This document shows, piece by piece, positions 1-5,921 of a DNA stretch of 7,092 nucleotides. The notes under the pieces are model-generated. The model made no database searches. It was not told where the DNA came from and saw only the letters and a list, made by a program, of their open reading frames with translations. The translations under genes and the position numbers were made by a program. Positions within the stretch are counted from its first letter, which is position 1; the number at the start of each line of letters is the position of its first letter. Origin of the DNA: Rhodobacterales bacterium (lineage in GTDB: Bacteria > Pseudomonadota > Alphaproteobacteria > Rhodobacterales > Rhodobacteraceae); NCBI GenBank assembly GCA_013298485.1, contig JAAFHS010000125.1, positions 1 through 7,092 on the forward strand, given 5' to 3'.

Positions 1-1324
1 CCAGGGCCACCCGGCCCGCCAGCGATTTCGGTTTTGGCATCCGCTGCAGTTTCGCCTCTTCCAGCAGCCAGTATTCGATGTCGAACGCCTCCTGCTCGGG
101 CAGGCCGCAGTATTCCGATACCGCACTCGCCCCGCGCATCACGTTGATCGCATTGACATAGAACTCACCCGAGATGCGCGCGGTTGCCTTGTCCTTGGCA
201 AAGGTCATCATGCCCACGCCGGGCACCAGATAGACCACCGCGTTCGGATCACGCAGCGGGGGGGAATCCTGATGCTTGCAGCGGTCATAATAGGCCGCAT
301 AGCCGTCGCGGTAGGCCGCCACCTGTGCGGGCAACCCTGCCAGCACCGCATCGACATTGCCGTGCGCCGGGTCGAAGTCCACCACCAGCGGGCATATTTT
401 CGTGCGCAGGAAATGGTCGGGGCAGGATGTGCCAAGGGCGGCCAGGGGGGCCATCCCCTTGGCATTCACGAACTCCAGCACCGCAGCACTGTCATCGAAA
501 TGCCCGACCATGTGCTGCTGACCCGACACCATCCCCCGGATCGCGGGCATCAGCCGCGCGGCGATGGCGCGGCGTTCCGAAGGCGGCAGGCTGCGGTACG
601 CGGGCCCGCCGAAGGCAGGCACGCCTGCCGTCTTGGCGCCAAACCAATCCATCGCCTTCTGGATGATCTCCAGCGTCAGCGCATAGCAGGCCTTGGCATC
701 ATCATCCCATGTGAACAGCCCATGCGATTCCAGCACGACCCCTTTGGCCTGCGGATGATCCAGACAGTATTTCTCCAGCCACAGGCCCAGCTCATACCCC
801 GGGCGTTTCCACGGCAGCCACCCGATTGCATCGCCAAAAATTTCTGCCGTCAGCGCGCGCGAATTCCGTGCCGCCGCAATCGCAATGATCGCATCGGGAT
901 GCATGTGATCGACATGTTTGCGCGGCACATAGGCATGCAGCGGCGTGTCAATCGAGGCCGCACGCGGGTTCAGGTTGAACGTGCAATGGGGCAGATACCC
1001 CACCATCTCATCCTCGAACGCCACCCCGCGATAGACGCCCTTCAGCGCCCGCAGCTTGTCCATGTAAAGCGTGGCAAATCCATCCATCCTGATGGACCCC
1101 ACATCCCCGCCCGACCCTTTGACCCACAGAACCTCGACCGCCGCACCTGTCAGGGGGTCCGTTTCCATCACCTTGGCCGATGTGTTGCCCCCGCCATAGT
1201 TGGTGATGCGCTTATCGGACCCCAGCAGGTTCGACCGATACAGCAGCTTTTCCGCCTCGGTCATGCCATGGGCGCGTGCGTCATCCCAACGGTTTTCCAG
1301 CCGCGCGGGCCCTGATGTCGACAT
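1..1324 (-). CDS. rhaD: Bifunctional rhamnulose-1-phosphate aldolase / lactaldehyde dehydrogenase (3' end outside window)
   Basis: The minus-strand frame is open from the ATG at 1324-1322 to the window edge, giving 441 codons plus one base. It reads as a class II (zinc) aldolase domain. Visible motifs are an NYGGGNTS substrate-loop motif (residues 42-49), the zinc-ligand pattern DHMHPD (His140, His142) and the later ESHG (His201). The last residues, LAGRVAL, are the usual lead-in to the Rossmann fold of a short-chain dehydrogenase, so the missing part should be that domain. Full-length members of this fusion family are about 700 residues, so roughly a third is missing. Family knowledge: the aldolase half splits L-rhamnulose 1-phosphate into dihydroxyacetone phosphate and L-lactaldehyde, and the dehydrogenase half oxidises the lactaldehyde to lactate in the cytoplasm. 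The start is supported by GGAGG five bases upstream. The gene is divergent from rhaR, and a rhamnose isomerase gene may follow it outside the window. Confidence 0.93.
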   Translation of the reverse strand, partial: MSTSGPARLENRWDDARAHGMTEAEKLLYRSNLLGSDKRITNYGGGNTSAKVMETDPLTGAAVEVLWVKGSGGDVGSIRMDGFATLYMDKLRALKGVYRGVAFEDEMVGYLPHCTFNLNPRAASIDTPLHAYVPRKHVDHMHPDAIIAIAAARNSRALTAEIFGDAIGWLPWKRPGYELGLWLEKYCLDHPQAKGVVLESHGLFTWDDDAKACYALTLEIIQKAMDWFGAKTAGVPAFGGPAYRSLPPSERRAIAARLMPAIRGMVSGQQHMVGHFDDSAAVLEFVNAKGMAPLAALGTSCPDHFLRTKICPLVVDFDPAHGNVDAVLAGLPAQVAAYRDGYAAYYDRCKHQDSPPLRDPNAVVYLVPGVGMMTFAKDKATARISGEFYVNAINVMRGASAVSEYCGLPEQEAFDIEYWLLEEAKLQRMPKPKSLAGRVAL

Positions 1325-1328
1325 GCCG

Positions 1329-1334
1329 TCCTCC
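1329..1334 (-). promoter_or_regulatory. Ribosome binding site of rhaD
   Basis: On the minus strand GGAGGA lies within a G-rich run, with GGAGG ending five bases before the ATG at 1324. This fixes the rhaD start. It also rules out the upstream in-phase ATG at 1366-1364, which is followed by an in-frame TGA at 1345-1343. Confidence 0.8.
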
Positions 1335-1401
1335 CCCCCAAGTCACGGCGAGCCGCAGCGCCGCATGGTTCAATTGCTGATCGGACCGACCGCAAAAGTC
1401 A

Positions 1402-1407
1402 ATCATA
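1402..1407 (-). promoter_or_regulatory. Candidate -10 element of the rhaD promoter
   Basis: Read on the minus strand, 1407-1402 is TATGAT, five of six matches to the sigma-70 -10 consensus. No good -35 hexamer is visible 16-18 bases upstream, as expected of a promoter that needs an activator or is only moderately strong. Transcription would begin near 1395 and leave a leader of about 70 bases. If right, the palindrome at 1407-1428 fills the spacer between the -35 and -10 positions, a classic repressor location. Confidence 0.4.
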
Positions 1408-1428
1408 AACAATCAAGACTGATCGTTT
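1407..1428. promoter_or_regulatory. Candidate RhaR operator (imperfect palindrome)
   Basis: AAACAATCA (1407-1415) and TGATCGTTT (1420-1428) are inverted repeats, matching at eight of nine positions around the four-base centre AGAC. A second CAATCA sits at 1400-1405, exactly ten bases before the one at 1410-1415. The site overlaps the candidate rhaD promoter and lies about 36 bp before the candidate rhaR -35. DeoR-family repressors commonly bind repeated short elements near promoters. Assignment to RhaR is inference from position. Confidence 0.45.
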
Positions 1429-1463
1429 GCACCTGCAGCATGATCGGAATTGATTTTTTTCGT

Positions 1464-1492
1464 TTGACAGAATCCGAATCCGGTCACATCGT
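1464..1492 (+). promoter_or_regulatory. Candidate promoter of the rhaRSTPQU operon
   Basis: TTGACA at 1464-1469 is a perfect -35 consensus. Seventeen bases later lies CATCGT (1487-1492), only three of six matches to the -10 consensus. A strong -35 with a weak -10 is plausible for alphaproteobacterial sigma-70 promoters. Transcription would start close to 1499, leaving a very short leader before the rhaR ribosome binding site at about 1500-1506. Confidence 0.4.
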
Positions 1493-1514
1493 TGACGCCA
1501 AGGGGGACTGCCGC

Positions 1515-2318
1515 ATGCATGAAAAGGAACGCCATCGCATCATTCTGTCCGCGGTGCAGGACCGCCCGATGATGACGGTGACCGATCTGTGCAATCTGAC
1601 CGGCGCGTCCGAGGCGACCATCCGCCGCGACACGGCAACCCTGCATATGCAAAAACGCCTACGCCGGGTGCGTGGCGGGATCGAATCGCTGCATCCACCG
1701 CAGTTTGTCGGGCTGGCGGGCCGCCCCTATGCGGTGAATGAGGCGATCAATGCCGCCCAGAAGCAGGCCATCGCCCGCGCCGCCGTGGAACTGTGCGAAG
1801 ATGGCGATTCGATCATCATCAATGGCGGCACGACGACGTTTCAGATGGTGCATCCGCTGGCCAACCGCCGCCTGCAGGTGTTCACCAATTCATTTCCCAT
1901 TGCCGAACATCTGCTGAAGCATTCCAAAAACACTATCACCCTGTCAGGTGGCACGATCTACCGCGAACAGAACATCATCCTGTCGCCCTTCGACAATGAC
2001 GTGACACGCAATGTCTATGCCAAACGCATGTTCATGGGCGCGCATGGCCTGGCCCCGATCGGCCTGATGGAGGGCGATCCGCTGCTGGTGCAGGCCGAAC
2101 AGAAACTGATCGGGCAGGCGGATGAGCTGATCGTGCTGGTCGATAGTTCGAAGTTTGCCAGCCGGTCGTCCCTGGTGCTGTGCCCGCTGACCCGGATCGA
2201 CACCGTGATCACCGATGACGGTATCCCCGACAAGGCCGCCGCCATGCTAGAGGCCGCCGATGTGACGCTGATCGTGACAACCCCAAGAACCGCCCAATCC
2301 GAAGGGGCGGCATCCTGA
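1515..2318 (+). CDS. rhaR: DeoR-family transcriptional repressor of rhamnose utilisation
   Basis: This 267-residue protein has the usual DeoR-family length and layout. An N-terminal winged helix-turn-helix includes VTDLCNLTGASEATIRRD (residues 22-39). A C-terminal sugar-phosphate-sensing domain with an isomerase-like fold follows, with INGGTTT (102-108), LSGGTIYRE (143-151), FMGAHGL (173-179) and IVLVDSSKF (206-214). The frame is open upstream to 1200, but that would overlap rhaD. The ATG at 1515 has AAGGGGG at 1500-1506 and places the DNA-binding domain at the N terminus as in relatives. As first gene of the transporter operon and divergent to rhaD, it matches R. leguminosarum rhaR, a negative regulator. 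The inducer is probably a phosphorylated pathway intermediate (inference from the family). Only 38 bases separate it from rhaS, so it is probably autoregulated with the operon. Confidence 0.9.
   Translation: MHEKERHRIILSAVQDRPMMTVTDLCNLTGASEATIRRDTATLHMQKRLRRVRGGIESLHPPQFVGLAGRPYAVNEAINAAQKQAIARAAVELCEDGDSIIINGGTTTFQMVHPLANRRLQVFTNSFPIAEHLLKHSKNTITLSGGTIYREQNIILSPFDNDVTRNVYAKRMFMGAHGLAPIGLMEGDPLLVQAEQKLIGQADELIVLVDSSKFASRSSLVLCPLTRIDTVITDDGIPDKAAAMLEAADVTLIVTTPRTAQSEGAAS
2290..2310 (+). other. Small hairpin at the 3' end of rhaR
   Basis: CCGCCC (2290-2295) and GGGCGG (2305-2310) can form a six-bp GC stem with a nine-base loop, within the last codons of rhaR. No T run follows, so it is not an intrinsic terminator. 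It could stabilise or mark the 5' boundary of an rhaS transcript produced by RNA processing, but in GC-rich coding sequence it may be chance. Confidence 0.25.
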
Positions 2319-2344
2319 ACGACCGTTTGATAACACGACATTCC

Positions 2345-2351
2345 AGGGAGG
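2345..2351 (+). promoter_or_regulatory. Strong ribosome binding site of rhaS
   Basis: AGGGAGG ends five bases before the ATG at 2357. It is the best Shine-Dalgarno on the plus strand of the window, consistent with a binding protein needed in excess over its membrane partners. It selects 2357 over the in-frame ATG at 2327, which has no such site, and over 2366. Confidence 0.8.
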
Positions 2352-2356
2352 AAACC

Positions 2357-3346
2357 ATGCGTGTGATGAAGACAATCCTGACGACAGCGGCCATCGCCGT
2401 TGCAATGGCCGCCACCAGTGCCAGTGCGGAAACCACGCGCATCGCGCTGGTGGTCAAGGCCCAGGGCATCGGCTTTTTCGAAGCCGCAGCCAAGGGCGCG
2501 GAGGAGGCCGCCGCCGAACTGGGTGATGTGGAAATCATCTATACCGGCCCGACCGACACCACCGCCGAAGGCCAGATCGAGGTGATCAACAGCCTGATCG
2601 CCCAAGGCGTCGATGCGATTGCCATTTCCGCCAATGACCCCGATGCCCTTGTGCCCGCGCTGCAAAAGGCGATGGAACGCGGGATCACGGTGATCTCATG
2701 GGATTCGGGCGTGGCCGAGGCGGGCCGTCAGATGCACCTCAACCCGTCGTCGACCGAGTTGATCGGGAACACGATCATCAAACTTGCCGCCGATCACATG
2801 CCCGATGGCGGTGATGTGGCAATCCTGTCGGCCACAGCCACCGCCACCAATCAGAACGCCTGGATCGCCGCTGCCGAAGCCGTGCTGCCCAACTATCCCG
2901 GCATCAACCTTGTGGCGACCGTTTATGGCGACGATCTGTCGGATAAGTCTTACCGCGAGGCCCAAGGCTTGATGACCACGTATCCTGACCTCAAAGCCAT
3001 CATTGCACCGACGACCGTGGGCATCCTTGCGGCCTGCCAGGCCGTGACCGACGCAGGCAAGATCGGGCAGGTCAATGTGACCGGCCTTGGGCTGCCGTCC
3101 GAAATGGCGGGTTGCGTCGAATCGGGCGCGACGCAGTCCTTTGCGATCTGGAACCCGATCGACCTTGGCTATGCCGCGACGATGCTTGCCTTCAACATCC
3201 ACAACGGGGCATCGACCGAAGCGGGCGCGGAAATCCCGATGGGCCGGATCGGCAATGCCACGCTGGATGAGACAGGAACCGCGGCGATGTCGGACCCGTT
3301 CACCTATGACGCGTCCAACATCGAACAGTTCAAGTCGATCTTCTGA
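2357..3346 (+). CDS. rhaS: Periplasmic L-rhamnose-binding protein of the ABC importer
   Basis: This 329-residue protein has a typical Sec signal peptide: Met-Arg-Val-Met-Lys, a hydrophobic Ala-rich core, and an SASA|E cleavage site after residue 24. The mature part is a class I (ribose/galactose-type) periplasmic binding protein. Recognisable segments are ALVVKAQGIGFFEAAAKGA (30-48), VDAIAISANDPDALVP (85-100), VISWDSG (112-118), LNPSS (128-132) and FAIWNPIDLGYAAT (262-275). This set closely resembles RhaS of the Rhizobium rhamnose importer as I recall it. Its role is to capture L-rhamnose in the periplasm and deliver it to RhaP/RhaQ. Two cysteines (227 and 253) remain in the mature protein, and pairing is possible but untested. 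Related importers take other deoxy- or pentose sugars, so the substrate call leans on the neighbouring mutarotase and aldolase genes. Confidence 0.9.
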   Translation: MRVMKTILTTAAIAVAMAATSASAETTRIALVVKAQGIGFFEAAAKGAEEAAAELGDVEIIYTGPTDTTAEGQIEVINSLIAQGVDAIAISANDPDALVPALQKAMERGITVISWDSGVAEAGRQMHLNPSSTELIGNTIIKLAADHMPDGGDVAILSATATATNQNAWIAAAEAVLPNYPGINLVATVYGDDLSDKSYREAQGLMTTYPDLKAIIAPTTVGILAACQAVTDAGKIGQVNVTGLGLPSEMAGCVESGATQSFAIWNPIDLGYAATMLAFNIHNGASTEAGAEIPMGRIGNATLDETGTAAMSDPFTYDASNIEQFKSIF

Positions 3347-3354
3347 TCAAACCC

Positions 3355-3395
3355 GGCGCGGGCTGGCCATCGGTCCGCGCCACAATCTTTTCCTT
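3355..3395 (+). terminator. Intercistronic hairpin between rhaS and rhaT (attenuator or mRNA-stabilising)
   Basis: GGCGCGG (3355-3361) and CCGCGCC (3375-3381) pair perfectly. G3362-T3374, C3363-G3373 and T3364-G3372 extend the stem to ten pairs around a seven-base loop. A pyrimidine stretch with four Ts (TCTTTTCCTT, 3386-3395) follows five bases after the stem. It begins nine bases after the rhaS stop. Such structures after binding-protein genes are known to protect the upstream message and to allow only part of transcription to continue, giving more binding protein than transporter. The T run is interrupted, so any termination is likely to be partial. Confidence 0.55.
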
Positions 3396-3417
3396 CGGAT
3401 TCAGGAATGCCCCGATC

Positions 3418-4941
3418 ATGCAGCCCGCCGCCACGGCCGCAGCGATGACACCCATGCTGTCGCTGGATGGCATCACCAAGGTTTTTCCCGGCGTGCGTGC
3501 CCTGTCGGAGGTTTCGCTACAGCTTTACCCCGGTCAGGTGACGGCCCTTGTGGGCGAAAATGGTGCCGGGAAATCAACGGTCGTCAAAATCCTGACCGGG
3601 ATTTATCAGCCTGACGGCGGCACGATCACGCTTGATGGCGCAGCGGTCACTTTCCCCAATGCCAAGGCCGCCGCCGACGCAGGGATCACGGCCATTCATC
3701 AGGAAACGGTGCTGTTCGATGAATTGACCGTGGCCGAGAATATCTTTCTGGGCCATGCCCCGCGCGGGCGTTTCGGCCTGATCGATACCGCTGAAATGGT
3801 CAGAAAAGCTGCCGCAATCCTGCACGGGATCGAGGCCGCGATTGACCCGGACACCCGCCTGCGCGACCTTGGTATCGCCAGCAAACATCTGGTGGCGATC
3901 GCGCGTGCCCTGTCGATTGACGCCCGCATCGTCATCATGGATGAGCCGACCGCAGCGTTGTCGCACAAGGAAATCACCGAACTTTACGCTTTGGTCGAAA
4001 AGCTGAAAGCCCAAGGCAAGGCGATCCTGTTCATCAGTCACAAGTTTGATGAGATTTTTCGCATCGCCGATCACTACACCGTCTTTCGCGACGGGCAGTT
4101 TGTTGGGGCAGGTGCCATCACCGATGTGACGCCGGATGCGCTGGTGCAGATGATGGTCGGGCGTGCGGTGGATCAGATCTTTCCCAAACGCGGGCACAAG
4201 ACGGGCCGTGAAGTGCTGAAGGTCGTGGGCTACGATCATCCGACCGAGTTTGAAGGGATCAACTTTACCCTGCACCAGGGCGAAATCCTGGGCTTTTACG
4301 GCCTTGTCGGGGCGGGACGGTCGGAATTCATGCAATCGCTGTTCGGCATCACACGGCCTGCCAAGGGTGTGACGCGAATCGACGGTGCGGTGACAGTCAT
4401 CCGGTCGCCTGCGGATGCGGTCGCCAATGGCATCGTCTATGTCCCCGAAGACCGCGGCAGGCAGGGCGCGATCATGGCCCTGCCGATCTTTCAGAACATC
4501 ACCATCCCGTCGTTGCACCGCACCTCGCGGCACGGGTTTCTGCGGCTTGCCCGCGAATTCGAACTGGCCCGCGACTACACCACCCGGCTTGATCTGCGCG
4601 CGGCCTCTCTCGATACGCCCGTCGGCAACCTGTCGGGGGGCAACCAGCAAAAGGTGGTCATCGCCAAATGGCTGGCGACACAGCCCCGCGTCATCATTCT
4701 GGATGAGCCGACAAAGGGCATCGACATCGGATCCAAAGCTGCCGTGCATGCCTTCATGGCCGAGCTCGCGGCCCAGGGGCTGGCCATCATCATGGTCAGT
4801 TCGGAAATCCCCGAAGTGCTGGGCATGTCCGACCGCGTGATCGTGATGCGCGAAGGCCGCATCGTGGCCGAGGTCGCAGGCGACGGCATGACGCCCGAGA
4901 CGCTGGTCCGCCACGCCGCAGGGATCGGGGCCGCCGCATGA
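3418..4941 (+). CDS. rhaT: Rhamnose ABC importer ATP-binding protein (two fused ATPase domains)
   Basis: This 507-residue protein has the usual length for sugar-importer ATPases of the RbsA/MglA type and two nucleotide-binding domains. Domain 1 has Walker A GENGAGKS (46-53), a Q-loop glutamine near 95, Walker B IVIMDEP (171-177) and switch His208, but its signature region reads LGIASKH (151-157) instead of LSGGQ. Domain 2 has a Walker A lacking lysine (GLVGAGRS, 295-302), a proper LSGGNQQ signature (405-411) and Walker B VIILDEP (425-431). It powers RhaP/RhaQ from the cytoplasmic face. The start is uncertain: ATG 3418 has AGGA at 3403-3406, while in-frame ATGs at 3445 and 3454 would remove a low-complexity Ala-rich leader. 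The stop overlaps the rhaP start by four bases (ATGA). The symbol follows Rhizobium usage and is unrelated to the E. coli rhamnose symporter also called RhaT. Confidence 0.92.
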   Translation: MQPAATAAAMTPMLSLDGITKVFPGVRALSEVSLQLYPGQVTALVGENGAGKSTVVKILTGIYQPDGGTITLDGAAVTFPNAKAAADAGITAIHQETVLFDELTVAENIFLGHAPRGRFGLIDTAEMVRKAAAILHGIEAAIDPDTRLRDLGIASKHLVAIARALSIDARIVIMDEPTAALSHKEITELYALVEKLKAQGKAILFISHKFDEIFRIADHYTVFRDGQFVGAGAITDVTPDALVQMMVGRAVDQIFPKRGHKTGREVLKVVGYDHPTEFEGINFTLHQGEILGFYGLVGAGRSEFMQSLFGITRPAKGVTRIDGAVTVIRSPADAVANGIVYVPEDRGRQGAIMALPIFQNITIPSLHRTSRHGFLRLAREFELARDYTTRLDLRAASLDTPVGNLSGGNQQKVVIAKWLATQPRVIILDEPTKGIDIGSKAAVHAFMAELAAQGLAIIMVSSEIPEVLGMSDRVIVMREGRIVAEVAGDGMTPETLVRHAAGIGAAA

Positions 4942-5921
4942 TCAAGACCTTCCTCCGCGCGCGCGAGGCCATCCTTGCCGGGGCCATCCTGTTGCTGCTT
5001 GCGCTGATCGCCATCAGATTCGCGGGCTTTATCGCCCCTGCAAACCTCGCCAACGTGTTCAACGACACCGCCCCCCTCATCATCCTTGCCATCGGCCAGA
5101 TGATCGTGATCCTGACGCGCTGCATCGATCTGTCGGTCGCGGCCAACCTTGCACTGACCGGCATGGTCGTGGCCATGATGAACGTCGCCGCGCCCGGCCT
5201 GCCTCTGATTTTCACGATCACTGTCGCCATTGGCCTTGGCACGACACTTGGCATGTTCAACGGCCTCATGGTCTGGAAACTGGGCATTCCGCCCATCGTT
5301 GTCACGCTTGGCACCATGACCATCTTCCGCGGCACCATATTTCTTCTGTCGGATGGCAAATGGGTCAACAGCCACGAGATGAGCGCGGCGTTCAAGGCCT
5401 TTCCCCGCGCCATGATCCTGGGTCTGCCCGTCCTGTCGTGGATCGCCATTGCGACCATTCTTCTGTTCACCCTCATCCTCAGCCGCACCACGCTGGGCCG
5501 CGCATTCTTTGCGGTCGGCGGCAATCCCCATGCCGCCGTCTATGCGGGCATCAATGTCGGCCGCACGCAGTTCTGGGCCTTTACCATTTCGGGTGCCCTG
5601 GCCGGTCTGACCGGTTATCTCTGGGTCGCCCGTTATGCTGTGGCCTATGTCGATATCGCACTGGGGTTCGAGCTTGATGTTGTCGCCGCCTGCGTGATCG
5701 GCGGCATCGCCATTGCGGGCGGTGTCGGGTCTGTCGGGGGTGCCGTGCTGGGCGCGCTGTTCCTTGGGATCATCAAGAACGCGCTGCCGGTCGTCAACAT
5801 CTCGCCCTTCTGGCAGCTGTCCATCTCGGGTGCCGCGATCATCATCGCGGTCGCGCTGAACGCCCGCGCCGCCCGCACCAAGGGCCGCATCATCCTGAAA
5901 CGGGCGGAGCATCCTGCATGA
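4938..5921 (+). CDS. rhaP: Rhamnose ABC importer permease 1
   Basis: This 327-residue, strongly hydrophobic protein belongs to the RbsC/AraH-type permease family, with about eight or more membrane segments starting at residues 12-32. Family marks are IDLSVA (63-68), the cytoplasmic ATPase-coupling loop with LGRAFFAVGGNP (186-197) and AGINVGR (203-209), and the glycine-rich IAGGVGSVGG (259-268). It pairs with RhaQ to form the membrane channel, driven by RhaT. The ATG at 4938 overlaps the rhaT stop (ATGA), with only a weak GGGG at 4927-4930 upstream, so translation is probably coupled to rhaT. Which of the two permeases is P and which Q is assigned from gene order in R. leguminosarum. Confidence 0.9.
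   Translation: MIKTFLRAREAILAGAILLLLALIAIRFAGFIAPANLANVFNDTAPLIILAIGQMIVILTRCIDLSVAANLALTGMVVAMMNVAAPGLPLIFTITVAIGLGTTLGMFNGLMVWKLGIPPIVVTLGTMTIFRGTIFLLSDGKWVNSHEMSAAFKAFPRAMILGLPVLSWIAIATILLFTLILSRTTLGRAFFAVGGNPHAAVYAGINVGRTQFWAFTISGALAGLTGYLWVARYAVAYVDIALGFELDVVAACVIGGIAIAGGVGSVGGAVLGALFLGIIKNALPVVNISPFWQLSISGAAIIIAVALNARAARTKGRIILKRAEHPA

Larger units (their letters stand above)
1325..1514. promoter_or_regulatory. Divergent rhaD-rhaR control region
   Basis: This 190-bp stretch separates the starts of two divergent genes and holds no convincing gene. Its middle part (about 1390-1470) is visibly richer in A and T than the surrounding coding DNA, with a seven-T run at 1454-1460. It contains candidate promoters facing both ways, a 22-bp imperfect palindrome and several short repeats. 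It is the natural place for RhaR to control both transcripts at once. The promoter and operator assignments are by eye and untested. Confidence 0.8.

Noticed and set aside
614..629. GGCAGGC-AC-GCCTGCC inverted repeat inside rhaD
   Set aside because: The two-base centre is too short for a good RNA loop, it sits in well-conserved coding sequence, and there is no second copy. Probably a by-product of codon choice.
272..1315. A long plus-strand open frame of 347 codons
   Set aside because: It lies opposite rhaD, whose minus-strand translation shows clear aldolase motifs and a ribosome binding site. The plus frame is a low-complexity His/Arg/Pro-rich shadow.
1346..1363. Five-bp CGGCG/CGCCG stem in the rhaD leader
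   Set aside because: It is too short and has an eight-base loop. It does not cover the ribosome binding site, so a riboswitch or attenuator cannot be supported.
1343..1366. Seven-codon upstream reading frame (ATG...TGA) in the rhaD leader, minus strand
   Set aside because: It has no ribosome binding site and no regulatory codon run. An in-phase ATG and stop of this size is likely by chance.
1200..1514. N-terminal extension of rhaR from an ATG at 1200
   Set aside because: It would overlap the rhaD coding region by 125 bases and add about 105 residues unlike any DeoR protein. The start at 1515 has a ribosome binding site and the expected N terminus.
4575..5912. Minus-strand open frames of more than 440 codons opposite rhaT and rhaP (also 3574-4914)
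   Set aside because: They are Asp/Gly/Arg/His-rich and hydrophilic mirror images of strongly conserved ATPase and permease genes, as commonly arises in GC-rich DNA with biased third positions.
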